Positions 19,396 through 30,955 of a stretch of 64,000 nt of DNA are shown in pieces. Positions within the stretch are counted from its first letter, which is position 1. Each line of letters starts with the position of its first letter. The stretch is from Mortierella sp. BCC40632 (Eukaryota; Mortierellomycota; Mortierellomycetes; Mortierellales; Mortierellaceae). The stretch spans positions 2,609,501-2,673,500 of the forward strand of contig WAEK01000004.1 of the NCBI GenBank assembly GCA_011634665.1, written 5' to 3'. A program made the translations under genes and the position numbers. The notes below the pieces were generated by a model. That model worked only from the letters and a program-made list of their open reading frames with translations, was not told where the DNA came from and did not search any database.

Positions 19396-21759
19396 TCACA
19401 CCGCTGAAGGCACCAACGTGAAAGAACTCGACATTGGCACAACAGGTGGCGTGGTTGTGGTGACAGGAATTGGTGTCACAGGCAAGGTAGTAGACATTGA
19501 TATTGATACTGGCTCTGACGATAAAATTGGGGCATACGTCCCCTTAGAAACCGACTCCATCTCTGTGCCTACTCCAGAGGTAAATCCCGAGACCGGCTCA
19601 AGGGTAGGTTCTGGAAAAGACATCATCTTGACCGAGGCCGATGTTGTGGTCGTTAGGCCTTTGCTTTGAAGAAGAAGCTGAAGCTTATAGTTCTCTGCCT
19701 CAGCTACAGCAGCACGTTCTCGTGCTTCTGCTCGCTCTTGTCGTGCCTTGGCCACACTTTCTCGAACCTCGTGGATTTCAGCCTGGGCCTTGGCCATCAT
19801 CGTTATAGCCTCACTTCGTCTCAACTCTGTGTCCTTTATCATAGCTTCTAGCTTTGCATCTGATAACTGGGTCGCATACGACGTCAGCCGCTCCTCCAAG
19901 ATTTTGCGTTGACGGTATTCAGACTCGATGATCGATTTTAACTCTGCAGTTTGGATGCGGTACTGAACCACTTCTTCTCGAATCCATGAAAGCTCGCGTA
20001 CAACCTCCTGATTTCCGGAGACCAATGCCGTTGATGGGGCAACTGGGAGAGGGGTCCCTGCACGAAAAGAAGGATGCAGCGTTGAAGCAGTAGAAGACTC
20101 TATTTGTGTTGGCCTTGCTGATGTGAATGCAGTAGTGGCTGTTGCAATAGCTGTTGACGAACTTGTGGCTGACGGAGCAGACGATGACGATGGGCCCAGT
20201 TGTGCCAACGGTTCCTGAGATATTGTACTTTCTCGTTGTTGCACGACACTGCTTGAAGCATTTTCCTCTTTGTATAACATTGGGTAGTTACCTTGAATAC
20301 TAGTGGTACCCGTTGCTCGTTCTGTTCCGTTCCCTGATTCAACAGATGTGAGGGCAGACGTCGGTGAGACCACTTGGCTATGATCAATTTCCATGAGCTC
20401 TTTCTGGATGACTCCGAGCTTACTCGAAGATAAAGGATTTTGTTCAACAAGCCGAAGACCATGTCCATTTGATGTCACTGCAGATGTTGATAATGTTGAA
20501 AGGGCTGGTCCAGCGTTTGGTTCTTCATCTACTGCAATACTCGTTGAGCTTGATAGTGACATGGGTGATCCTGATCGTGATGATCCTTCAGTCACATTGC
20601 TTTTGGGTTTATTGTCGTATCCAGTTGTTGTTCCTGTGGAGTTTGAGTAGGTGTAGACCGACAGACTGGGTTCTAGTATGAAAAGCAAAAAAAAAAAAAA
20701 AAAAAAAAAAAACGCACACAGTCAATACAACTTGCCTTGTCCTCCCACACACACACAAATCAAAGAAATTCCAGGACACCTCCAAACCAATAAACAGAGA
20801 AAATTAGACTTGCCTCTCTCTTCTGCCCGTCCCTGGCCACCAACTTCTTGCAGCTTGAGCTTCTTTACACCATTGTTTCGTTGCTCCTCCTCCTGAGAAG
20901 AAGGAACATTCTCAGAGGGATGTCCCCTCTCCGTCGTGTCTCCATCTATTCCTCGCTTCTGAAACTTATTGACATTTGGGCCGTTTTCAGGCGACATTGG
21001 GATGCCACTCGATAAAGACCGCTGCTGCAATAAAAACATGGCACTCTGTCGGATATTGTTACCATCGATATTCGTATTCGCTGGTGATGGTTTTGGTTGA
21101 GTTGGTTTTGCCGCCTCGACCAGAGAGGAAATGGGTAGTGACATTGCAGGAGGAGCGGCGCTGGTTTTGGGAGGAGTATCAGAAGTGCTTGAAGAAGTAG
21201 TGGTGAGAGATGATGCAGAGGGGGTTGAGAGGTTGTTATGTGCAGTCTGAGGAGTTGCCTGAAGAGTTGCCTGAGTGTTAACCTGGGTGGGTGCCAGAGT
21301 GCTCTTGTTGGTTAAAGAAGAAAGGTCATTTCGGGATGGGCTGGTGAGGTCATGTTTGCTCACATTGGTGGCTGCACTTGTTGAGCTGATGCTCCCTTTG
21401 TTCATGCAAACAGAATTTTCGCGGGAATGGTTGCTCCTTGACCCATCGCTGTCCTTTCGTCGTGGGGGTGGGAGTGGGTAACTGAAGAGTTTGTTAATTC
21501 CCCGTTCAGGCTCTGGCCTCCTTGGCAAAGTGGCATAGGATACCGTTCCAAGCGCCTTGGAAGACTGAGATGAGCTGCTTCCTTTTGGAAAAGTATCCTC
21601 CCATCTGCCACCATAGCCTCCGGTTGATGAGTTTTCATCCCATCTACTACCACTACCGCTACTACTGCTACTACCATCGCTTCGAGTCCGCTGACGGTAG
21701 TTGGGATCAAAGTTCTTGCCTCTGTAATTGCTGTTTGGCCAGCGAGTTGACTCTTGCAT
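19396..21759 (-). CDS. Ser/Thr-rich protein with C-terminal coiled coil, unknown family
   Basis: Two exons, 21759-20814 and 20672-19396, give about 740 residues. The start is the first ATG (MQESTRWPNSNY); the longer frame begins only at a TTG. The 141-nt intron uses a GC donor (GAG|GCAAGT) and a TAG acceptor, and splicing it keeps the frame exactly (ERE|PSLSVYTYS). The N-terminal ~560 residues are low-complexity Ser/Thr/Pro with RS- and RGG-like sequence and a possible nuclear signal VKKLKL near residue 305. A coiled coil of about 110 residues (from VVRELSWIREEVVQYR to AEAENYKLQLLLQSK) lies near 545-660. It is followed by a Val/Thr/Pro-rich tail. Function cannot be assigned. Confidence 0.75.
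20673..20813 (-). other. GC-AG intron
   Basis: Minus-strand donor GCAAGT with strong consensus apart from the C at +2, and acceptor CTAG. It includes a 24-nt poly(T) in the sense direction (plus-strand A-run at about 20688-20711). No GT donor nearby preserves the frame. Confidence 0.7.
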
Positions 21760-22107
21760 TCTGGCTCTTTTTCCTTCACTCGCCCGTTCCAATAAAAAAC
21801 AAAAATAAAGGGGGAGAGAAGAACGATGTTATGGACTGTAGTGCTCTTTTTACAATATTAGTCTACTAGTCTTCCCTAGCAGCCCTAGAATGAATGGTGC
21901 AATGTTCAGTGATCAATGAATGGTGAAGAGCAAGCATGCATGCGCCCTGTTCCTTTGCTAGGCAGCAGGTCCAACTCAACATAAGCCATCGATACGTGAC
22001 TTTGATCAGGGCTGGTCTTCAGACCTGGACACTCGCCGAGCTGCTCTTTCTTTTTTCTTTTAAACTGCAAATGTCACTCACTTTACCTTTTTGACTTTAT
22101 TGCTACC
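21760..22107. other. Short intergenic region
   Basis: Separates the 3' end of F-box gene C from the promoter of the Ser/Thr-rich coiled-coil gene. No repeat or gene of note. Confidence 0.5.
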
Positions 22108-23682
22108 TCAGTCTTCTGTTCCTGAGTAAAGCGGGTAGATGCATTGGTTGAACGAAAAGCCTTGGAGCGACCTTGACTCATACAGGATCTTGTATGCCAC
22201 ATCAATGATCGCTGGCCACAATCCCGGTGGAGCTGCAGGCGTGATCAAAACCAAGTCCCTTAGTTTTGTCGCCTGTGCGATGCTTTGGAAAAAGGCCCTC
22301 ATGCCAGACTCATGTACTCTGTACGTGGTAGCACTCTCACAAAGAGTCATCCTCTCATGCATTGTCGACACCGTCTCTGTTTCAGGGAGAAAGACTGTCA
22401 TCGAACACATTGTCAATCGATCAGAACAGGCCCATTTAGACTCCCTAAACCGTGAAAAGGAGATTGGGCAGTTGGATCGAAAGCTCATCAAGTTAGGACA
22501 TTCCTCCAATATCAACACAAGATCATCATTTGTCCCCTCAAATGTCGTCGTCGCCGTCTCCGCCACCGTCATTTCAAAGCGCTCTAATGTTGACCAATGC
22601 CTTTTCACTATTAATTGAGCCAGATTGAACGAACCCGAGAGTTGAGATAGAGTCAAATTCTGTAAAGCACAAGTCGACTCGATGAAGGCCATTATATCTT
22701 GCCCTGGAAGAGGTTCTCCATTGAGCGTCACCATCCGAAGGCTTGTCAGTGAACGACAGTGACTCAGCATTGCCACCAAAAGCTCACTTATTCTATTGTC
22801 TGCGCCTTCGGTCATAATTTCAAGAGAAAAAAGCTGTGGCCACCGAGGAACAAGTTGAATTGCTTCCTCTGTGCAACCAAACACAGCCAAATGTCGTAAT
22901 GGATTGTGGTCATTATCTCCGACGGCGTGATCCATTGTCTTTTCAGGAAACACCATTGAAGTCCCTGTTGTTGTGGTTGTTGTGGTTGTGCTCGAGGAAC
23001 ATGGTCTTATCCTTGGCAACTCTGCTTTGTTTTGCTCGAGATGCCTGAATTCATTGATGATTGGCCCAAAAGCAAGTGTTCTTAAACAATGACACAAAGT
23101 TGCCAACTTGTAAAAGAGTTGTCCCCAATAACCTCTCCGGATAGGTCGTACGTTAAAAGTAAGGATTTGCAGCTGTGAAAGAGATCCCAGGGCTTGGACT
23201 AGATCGTCAACTACCTTTGGGATAATGGTCACTTTTAGATGGATCTCTTTTAGCCCTTTGTTCCTCCTTATCAAAAGCGCCAACTCGTGATTGTGATCAT
23301 TGGGTGGCATGGCCACTGCACCGATCTCTATCCAGGTGGTGACTGTGAAGACCGAAAAGTCTAGAAAGGTCAAGTTTGTGCACTCTGGAGAGAGCTCACG
23401 GATCAGACGAAAAGAATCTGCAGTAAGTGAGCGAATGAGATGGCTGTTCTTTGTGAGTGAGGGCCCTGAGGGGTTGTGATGCTCCGGTGTCTCTGGTTCC
23501 GAGGTGTCATAGTCTTCGTAGGATTCGGCGACAATCGTCTTCCATAGCCATGGCTTGAAGTCAAATTCCCATTGTCTACAAACGCGAGTACATGATGCAA
23601 GTTCACTGGGAGAAAGACAGGCTGCTATGATATCTATAGCGTTTGGGATATCAAACACAGTGAAGGGATGATGAGACCCCAT
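22108..23682 (-). CDS. F-box/LRR-type protein C
   Basis: Single-exon gene of 524 residues starting at the ATG at 23682. The F-box is at residues 7-55 (FDIPNAIDIIAACLSPSEL, then CTRVCRQWEFDFKPWLWK), with a conserved Trp and Pro. Leu-rich segments follow (CTNLTFLDFSVF, LSQLQILTFNVR, CRSLTSLRMVTL, STCALQNLTLSQLSG, ECPNLMSFRSN). A Thr homopolymer lies near residue 235. The likely role is an SCF substrate adaptor. A minus-strand CATAAAAGG box is about 128 nt upstream. Confidence 0.87.
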   Translation of the reverse strand: MGSHHPFTVFDIPNAIDIIAACLSPSELASCTRVCRQWEFDFKPWLWKTIVAESYEDYDTSEPETPEHHNPSGPSLTKNSHLIRSLTADSFRLIRELSPECTNLTFLDFSVFTVTTWIEIGAVAMPPNDHNHELALLIRRNKGLKEIHLKVTIIPKVVDDLVQALGSLSQLQILTFNVRPIRRGYWGQLFYKLATLCHCLRTLAFGPIINEFRHLEQNKAELPRIRPCSSSTTTTTTTTGTSMVFPEKTMDHAVGDNDHNPLRHLAVFGCTEEAIQLVPRWPQLFSLEIMTEGADNRISELLVAMLSHCRSLTSLRMVTLNGEPLPGQDIMAFIESTCALQNLTLSQLSGSFNLAQLIVKRHWSTLERFEMTVAETATTTFEGTNDDLVLILEECPNLMSFRSNCPISFSRFRESKWACSDRLTMCSMTVFLPETETVSTMHERMTLCESATTYRVHESGMRAFFQSIAQATKLRDLVLITPAAPPGLWPAIIDVAYKILYESRSLQGFSFNQCIYPLYSGTED

Positions 23683-23800
23683 CGATGATATGTTGGGTGT
23701 TGGGAGAAGAAAAATTGTATTATAGCTCGGTATGAAGAAGCAGCGGGATGAAAAAAAAAAAAAAAGTCTTGAAGGTGGGAGCTTGAATATTTGTCCAAGT

Positions 23801-23810
23801 TCCTTTTATG
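23801..23810 (-). promoter_or_regulatory. TATA-like box of F-box gene C
   Basis: CATAAAAGGA on the minus strand, about 120-128 nt before the start codon. This is the same architecture as F-box genes A and B. Confidence 0.5.
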
Positions 23811-24453
23811 ATCTATGATTGCGTAAATTGGCGCGAATACAGCCACAAAGGCAACACGATGTGGTCATGCTGTCATGTGAAATCACCGTAAAGGGCAAAC
23901 ATGGCAATACAGAAACGACGGCATCAGGTCCACAGTTGTCAGAAAAAAAAAAAAAGTAGGTGGCTATTGTCCGAAGCATGCTTTGGGCATTTTTTTTTTT
24001 ATATCTACCGCACCGGGTTCCCGCCTATTCATGGCGCACCTTGTGTCTCACGCTAAGGAAGACAATGAAGGATTCGTATTCCAGATCCTATGGACTCCCA
24101 AAAAAAAGCGTTTGCATGTTGTTACACCGGATTAAGTCCGTCTTTTTGGATTTTTTTTTTCTTAACCCTCAGCTGAATATTTTGGATTACATATCATGAG
24201 ATTAATGTGGATTAATTCAGTAGGATTCGTCTATTCTCTCGTAGTTACATCGGTTAAAAAATCCAGTACTCTCTCTCTCTCTCTCTCTTGGCAAATCGGA
24301 ACATTATTCTTTAGTTGGCAACATCGAGAGCTCAGTTGACTTGAAGATGCAACATTTCGTCTGACTTGTTGAGGTTTTGAACAATATCTAAAAGCGAAAC
24401 AGGACTGATAAATTTTAAATGGAACAGAGGAGAACGAATGCTTGGTGAATTCT

Positions 24454-24491
<38 letters not shown>

Positions 24492-25057
24492 CATAGTTTA
24501 AAGTGTATAGAAGTCGGTACGAGTTGCAAAGGATCTGTTCGGCAATGAAGATCAGTGCGGTGGATAGGTGAGAGCTGGTCAGTGTCATGGGCAGTCCCTG
24601 ACGAAAGAATTCTTGTGGTCAATATAGTCATGAGATAGTGCGACAATAAAAACGTAGTCTGTTCTCTTTCCCCTTTTCCAAGCGCGAATGTTCATTTGGA
24701 TGATCAAGACTTCCATCAAATACTATCTCTCTAACAGCCATATCTCTTATTCTGATAGAATTCTTTCTCTGATCCATAAAAAAAAGAAAGTAAAGTCACT
24801 CAACTTGGTCAGTTTGTCCCATGAATGGTAACTTGTGCAGGCAAGCAGGACCCTCTTTCGAGGGTCCAACCTCTTCTAATTTGCTGAGTGGAAAAGATCT
24901 TGCCTAATTGTGATGAAGAGGTCAAAAAGATAGTTTCTTTTACACTGACATTAGCATTTTTGCAAAACGTTGCATCCTCCAAAAAAAACTGACCCAAGGC
25001 CTCAGGATCTTGAGAGCCCAATGGTCCAAAAAGAAATTCAAAAAGCAAAAAGAAACA
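23811..25057. other. Intergenic, AT-rich
   Basis: No gene found on either strand. Features seen are a (CT)n tract near 24270-24288 and a 35-nt poly(A) run at 24455-24489. Short open frames here depend on homopolymers. Confidence 0.6.
25041..25055 (-). terminator. Pol III T-run terminator of tRNA-Asn
   Basis: On the minus strand the tRNA is followed within a few bases by TTTCTTTTTG and further T's, a usual Pol III stop. Confidence 0.6.
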
Positions 25058-25131
25058 CGCTCCTGGGTGGGCTTGAACCACCAACCTCCTGATTAACAGT
25101 CAGACGCGCTAACCAATTGCGCCACAGAAGC
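25058..25131 (-). tRNA. trnN(GUU): tRNA-Asn (GUU)
   Basis: Read on the minus strand, a 74-nt cloverleaf without an intron. The acceptor stem GCTTCTG pairs with CAGGAGC (one G-U), the D-stem is GCGC/GCGC, and the anticodon loop CTGTTAA carries GTT for Asn. The T-arm GGTGG-TTCAAGC-CCACC is perfect and a G discriminator follows. The internal A box (TGGCGCAATTGG) and B box (GGTTCAAGCCC) are intact. A run of T's right after the gene fits a Pol III terminator. No CCA is encoded, as expected for a nuclear tRNA. Confidence 0.97.
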
Positions 25132-25366
25132 TACTTGCTTGTAGGTTCCGAGATTAAGCATATGACATCCCCTAACTTGGCTTAAATACGTCACTGTATT
25201 GACTAGATCGTGTGGACTGCAGCCAGGTGAGCAGCAATGGGGGGTAGTCCTCGGTATTCCATAAACTCTGCATATCCACATGGGGGCCCTTGTTAAAAAA
25301 AAAAAAAAAAAAAAGTGAGCTACCAACAGTGTCAAGGTTGGCGGTTGCCCAGCTTTGTGGGCAGCT

Positions 25367-25627
25367 GGGGCTAGATTGGGTTTCTCACTATTCCAGCGGA
25401 AACAGATCATTTCCAATAAAAAAAAAAAATCCAGTGAAGTGCACTATTAGCCAAAGCCCAAAATTAGTTCTCAACAGAGTTAGAGATGACGGCAGTCGCT
25501 GCGCAAAGTCTGTTGGGCGTGGGCTACGCGAATTGTTAAGCTTCAATAGAGGGCTGCTACCGTCGGGGCTAGATTTTTTTTTTTTCAGTTTAATCTTGGC
25601 TTCCTACATAGCTATTCCAGCGGAAAC
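25367..25627 (+). repeat. Two-part direct repeat
   Basis: GGGGCTAGATT occurs at 25367-25377 and 25565-25575. CTATTCCAGCGGAAAC occurs at 25388-25403 and 25612-25627. The order is the same, but the internal spacing is 10 versus 36 nt because of a T-run insertion. It may be a decayed duplication or a remnant of a repeated element next to the tRNA. Confidence 0.5.
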
Positions 25628-26846
25628 GGAGTAGTATAGAAGAAGAAGAGAAAAGAAAAAAGTCGGTGTTAAACACCTCCTCTAGCTTTGACCATCGAGA
25701 AGGCAATCCTACTCAGGCAGCAAAGATCACCTTTACTGTATAGCACGACAGGCCATCGATACAGCTCTCTAAAGCACTTTTGTTTCTTTCTTCCTTTTTT
25801 TGTTTTTCATGGTAAATTAGGCTGATGTTTTGAGGTGAGTACGAACAGGCGCGTGCATGTTCAAAAGAAGGACAGGGTGGCGCCTGTAGTGTAAAAGACC
25901 GTTTGGAAGCTTCCAAAACAGAAAAGAACAAAAGAAGAAAGAGAAAAATGGCCTAAAAAAAAGGCAGGCAAAACAAACAAGCTCGCGTGTCGAAGGACCC
26001 TGGGGTTGAACATGGAAGGTAAAATAGAACATGAAGGGAAACTCTCCCCTGGGCTGAACAGGAACCTGGATTAGTTTAACTCACGCGTGCAAGTACCCAG
26101 GAAGTGGTGCAGGTCAGGGTCCAAGGGGAGAGGGAGAGGGGGCATATGTCAGAGTGGAAGTCCAAGAGAAGAGTCCGACCGGTGGGGAGTCTCAACGGGC
26201 CAGAAACAGCCAAAAGCGTGTGTATCTGATTTTTCAGCAGATAGAGAGAGAGAGAGAGCGTGTGTGTGTGAAAAAGAAAGAGAAGCACCAACTTCTGCAA
26301 CAGCCATTACGCCATTTGCTGCCTGTTCATTGTGTCCAGCGTGTCCAATGTGGCCGTTTTCCAGAAATTTAGAGCCAGCCAAGCTCTGTCCCACCAGTGG
26401 GCTGTGTGATGTGTGTTGATGCATCATCATCATCTTGCTCGAGTCTAAATTTACTGCTCAGCCGAGGGGCGGATCTCCTTTTTTTTTTTTTTTTTTTTTT
26501 TGTGTCGTGCTCAAAATGAACAAGAATATTGCCTCCTGTGCCGTTGAGTGGCTCCAGAGAACTAGGCATAACAATAAGCCCAAGGCTATTGAGCATCCTA
26601 TCACACTCTTGCTAGCATGGAAATGGTGCACGTTTGACTGGGCTGTGAATAGACGGTTGAGCAGGGGACAATACATTGATTTGGTGCCTGTATCGGGAGG
26701 TGTGTAAGAGAGCGTGTGAATGGCCAGGCTAGATTACGGAAAAAAGGTCGCTGCAAGGGGTTGGGTGGTGAGTAGATAGGTGTGGAGAATAGAGTCTTGG
26801 CAGACCACAAGTAATAAACAGCGAAGGTGTATGTAGAACACGATGG

Positions 26847-26853
<7 letters not shown>

Positions 26854-26905
<52 letters not shown>
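26854..26905 (+). repeat. (GA)n microsatellite
   Basis: An uninterrupted 52-nt GA dinucleotide repeat about 160 bp upstream of the TATA box of the next gene. Confidence 0.85.
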
Positions 26906-26908
<3 letters not shown>

Positions 26909-27064
26909 CAATAGCAACAGAGCTAACAAAGGTAAAGCGTAGCACAGGAGGGCTGGACCAAGGCTATTTTTGCCCATTCCACGGAACACTTCTTTCTTAT
27001 AGGCTGTCAACCAGGGTCCTCCACCTCGTTGATCTCGCAGGCGGGCTGAGGCTGTACCGCAGGG

Positions 27065-27072
27065 TATAAAAG
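27065..27072 (+). promoter_or_regulatory. TATA box of the TMEM198-like gene
   Basis: TATAAAAG, followed by a pyrimidine-rich leader, 174 nt upstream of the ATG at 27239. Confidence 0.7.
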
Positions 27073-27238
27073 GAAGCAGACAAGAACGCCACTCTCCTCC
27101 ATCTTCACTTTACTCTTCACTCCTCTTCGTCTCTCACTCCCACTCGTTTTTTTTTCTTCTCTTTCTTTCTCTTCATCCTTCACACGCCCTTTTATCGACT
27201 CTTTCCACAGCTAAACACACACACCTTCACACACAACC

Positions 27239-28670
27239 ATGGGTTCCTCTGTTGTAACCCGCTCTTGGGCCTTCCTCGCCCTCCTCATCTGCTTCTTTGC
27301 CTCGACAGTGAGTGCAGACCCCATCTCCGTCAACGCCACTGTTCCTGACCTTGGCTCTCCAGGAGGTAAGACACCCTCCTCTCACACCCCTACCACGCCT
27401 CCCTTCACGACTTTTTCTTTTCTTTTTTTTTTTTTTTCTGCCCTGGGCAGAGACAGACTGGGAAGGAAGGAAAAGGAAAACAGGGGAGGCAGTGCCTTAG
27501 CCAGTTTTTGCAGAATAGGCAAAAGTCCCGTTACACACATGCACATAGCCAGCCATGTTCCCTTTTCTTCTGATGCCGAGAGAAAGGAAAAAAAAAACAG
27601 CCGCACTGCCCTCGGGTTTTTGCATGATCTGGGCGTAACCTTAGTGCAAAAAATAAGAGAGACAGCCAAAGACACTCCGCCTGAACTACAGCCGCGCTGA
27701 AATCCACCAGGGCTGAGAAAAAAAAAAAAGAGTTTTGACTGACTGACTGACTCTGATATCATGTCTCCTCTACTGGTGATCTTTACTACCACTGCAATGA
27801 TTTAGGTGTCAAGAGCATCACAATCAGCTCCACAATCGTCGCCATCGTGCTGATGGTCGCTGGTTTCTTGTTCGCATTCTTTGGTCACAAGTTCTTCCGG
27901 ATCACTCTTTTCCTCGCTGGCTTCTACCTCTGTGGTAAGTAGTTCCCTCCCCCGCTCCCCCTTGCATACACGACTGTACTCATGCCGGCCAATGAACTCC
28001 CGCCTATCAGCGTGGAAAAAAAAAGCATAAACAACCCAATCTCACCATCTCTTCCCTTGGTCTCAACTTCTCCTCTCCACCTCTAGCCACTCTTGCATGG
28101 ATTGCCCTCTCCAACTTTGAGCCTTCTGGTGGCTATAACAACGCACAGTGGGTCTACCTCGGCGTTTCGGGCGCTGCGGGTCTAGTCGGCGGCGCACTCT
28201 TCCTATGCTTCTGGCGCCTCGGCTTTGCTGCTATCGGTGGTATCGCTGGTTTCTACTTGGCCGTATTCATCCTCTCTTGGGCTTCTTCGGGTGTGATCTC
28301 GAGCGGCACGGGTCGTATCATCTTTATCGCAGCCTTTGTCATTGTCGGTATCATCTTGACCTTCTTCCTTGAGCGCCACATTGTTATCTTTGGTACGGCC
28401 ATCGTCGGGTCGGGCTCGTTCTTTGTTGGTTTGGACAACTTTGTTCACACCGGTTTCCAGGAGGCCTTTACCGCTTTCCTCGACGGCAACCATGCTGCTC
28501 TGTTTGGTGGTTACCAGGTCACGGGCAAGGTCTATGGCATGTTGGCGGGTACGCTCGGTATGATGGTCGTCGGTATCTGCTTCCAGTACTACATGCACCG
28601 TGGACCTTTTGTGCCAAAGACCCACCGTCCTCAGCCCTACAACGCTCAGCCTCAGTACCAGCAGGTTTAA
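27239..28670 (+). CDS. TM7S3/TMEM198-like (DUF4203) multi-pass membrane protein
   Basis: Exons 27239-27365, 27806-27934 and 28087-28670, all splitting codons in phase 1, give 279 residues. An N-terminal signal peptide is clear (hydrophobic AFLALLICFFASTVSA, cleavage likely before DPIS). About seven Gly-rich transmembrane segments follow, beginning with TIVAIVLMVAGFLFAFFG and RITLFLAGFYLCATLAW, and ending with MLAGTLGMMVVGICFQYY. The cytosolic tail is Gln/Pro/Tyr-rich. This matches the fungal TM7S3/TM198-like family by length and Gly pattern; its biochemical role is not established. Codon use is more GC-rich and biased than in the neighbours, which with the strong TATA box suggests high expression. 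Confidence 0.85.
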
Positions 28671-29117
28671 AGGAAGAGCGAAATTGTTCTCTCTCTACCT
28701 CTTTGGCCGTAAAAAAATCTGGCCGTGACACTTACCCAACCTCCTTGTATCTTTTTGTATTTTAATCGCCCATGCAAATAAACAACATCCCATACTTGTG
28801 TATTTACCTTTTTAAAAAAAGCTGCATGGTTCTTTTCTTTTCTTTTTTTTATTTGCATTGTGAGGAGCGGTATGGAAGCGAGCCTAACGCGGATTAGCAC
28901 TTGTTGTTGGATGGAGAACCGCGCTAGGCCAGCGAGTCTAAGCATAAAGTTCAGGAGAAAGGGGATAAGGAGAGTAGTTTATTCCTTCAGGAACATGATT
29001 TCTTTTTTCTTTCTTTCTTTCTTTCCAGGTACCAAAAGCTGAGTTTGTTCCGAAGAGAAGGAACTTCTCTTTCGAAGAAATGGACTCCAACTAAAGGATA
29101 GAATACTTTCTATGGGA

Positions 29118-29149
<32 letters not shown>

Positions 29150-29185
29150 GAGATTATCTTCTAGTTGGACGTAGATGAGTGCTTT
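28671..29185. other. Convergent intergenic region with T19A13 palindrome
   Basis: Between the TMEM198-like gene (+) and the ion-channel gene (-). An AT-rich 3'-UTR with AATAAA-like sequence (CAAATAAACA near 28776) and a perfect T19-A13 junction at 29118-29149. No gene seen. Confidence 0.6.
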
Positions 29186-30924
29186 CTATTCTTCCTTGCG
29201 CTTGTCATGATCCAGTGCCTGATTGTCATTCTTTTGATCTCGTAGTGAGAGTCCGTTTCCATCCTTGGAAAGCTGTAAGGCGTCCATAAGAACGTAAAGG
29301 CATCGTGTTACCTCTTCTATGTTATCCTGTGTTCTTATGACCGAAGACTTTAAATCTGCAATGTCAGCGCGCTGTTCTCTCTGTTCTTGTCGCGACAACT
29401 CCAGACTTTCATGAACCCAGTCATTTTGCTTCTTGATTTGATCTCTGATATCTGATATCTCTCCTGAGAACTCCAGTTTTTGCTGCTTAAGTAGTCCCAT
29501 GAATTTACGATCTTGTTGTTCCAACCGTTCCTCGAGTATTTGACGAAGCAGCTCAAAATTATCCTTGGTTTTCGATGTACTTTGCTTATGGGTTATATCA
29601 ATCTGTTTCTCAATCCCATCCATCCTTGAAAAGAGTATAGAGCTAGGAGTGGAATCCTGCTTTGACTTGGGATCGTCTTCGTCGCGCATTAGTTTTGTAT
29701 CCTCGTCGATATCTTTTGTTCGCAACCAGTATTGCCTCACTTGGTTCGAGGCAGCTGTGTAATAGATCCGGCTCGGGAACCATCGAAAAGTTTGACGGAG
29801 ACCTATGTCGTATCCATCCATTCAATGAGTATGAGTAAAGAGTTCCTAGATACTGTAGTGATGCACATTTACCAGATCAATAGACCGATTAATACCTGGG
29901 AGATGGTATGAGAGGTTCTCTGCGCTCTCTACGTATCGAAGTCGATTGTCCAGCCAGCTTCGACGCCAAGTGTCATTTTCACCAAAGAAAGACTCATTGA
30001 TCGTGGCTATTTAAATTCATCGACAGTCAGTATCTGTAGTGAAATACTTCCTGTCTAGTGCTCTAGAGTCTGTTATAAATGATATATATATAAGACCCAC
30101 AGACTTTAGTCCAACTTATAACAGACTTACCAATGAGGATTGAAATCATAAAGAAGAAGATCATTACAATGATCTGGAGTGGCATATTTCTATAGGGGGT
30201 CTTGTCATCTTCTCGACCTGTCGAGAGGTTTCCTTCTGATGTAGGGTCATACCGCCCGCTCTAGCAGAGGCACAAAGAATACCAGATGAGCATCTCCAAA
30301 ACAACAATGACAACAGTAACAACAATAATATTTGTGGCCTATAGACTGGGGCGATGAAAAGTAAAAGGTCATAACTCACAAGTGCGAGATAAACAATAGA
30401 GATTGCATCAAAGAGACTGGAGGGGACACTTGGTTCATCGTCATCGTTGACATTGGCTTTGTAAGAATACAGGGCGTGAAGAATTACGAGAGAAAAAACC
30501 AGGATGGCCGACACAAAGTTGATGAAGAAAAACCGGACGCGAGCGAGTAATCCGGATATGATCACAATGTACTTACAAGCTGTCTCGCTGATTCTCAACT
30601 CGGCCACCTAGTGTAGAAAGCAATGTGAAGAGGATGAGCCTTTTTTTTTTTTTTTTTTTTTTGGGTGCAGGTCTTTTTGTAACTCTTGCGAAAAAATAAA
30701 TAAATAAACAACCAAATTTGATTTCTGTGATTCCTCTTTTCCTTACCAAGTGAATAGGCACGAGAATAGCACTGAAGCTGAAATCCCATGTTACTGCACT
30801 CTGAACATCTAGAACAATGTTCAGGATCTGATGAACACTGGCTGCGAGTGGAAACATATAGACAATAATGTCTAGATAATTGTAGGATGATCTGCAAAGA
30901 GAGACAGAGGTGAGTGCGGAGCAA

Positions 30925-30955
<31 letters not shown>

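Larger units (their letters stand above)
25132..27064. other. Intergenic with dispersed short repeats and (GA)n
   Basis: No protein gene found. It holds a pair of repeated modules (25367-25403 and 25565-25627), a poly(T) near 26480-26502 and a 52-nt (GA)n microsatellite (26854-26905). The last ~150 bp form the promoter of the membrane-protein gene. Confidence 0.6.

Noticed and set aside
22139..22618. 159-codon plus-strand frame
   Set aside because: Antisense to F-box gene C, which has a recognisable F-box and LRR segments.
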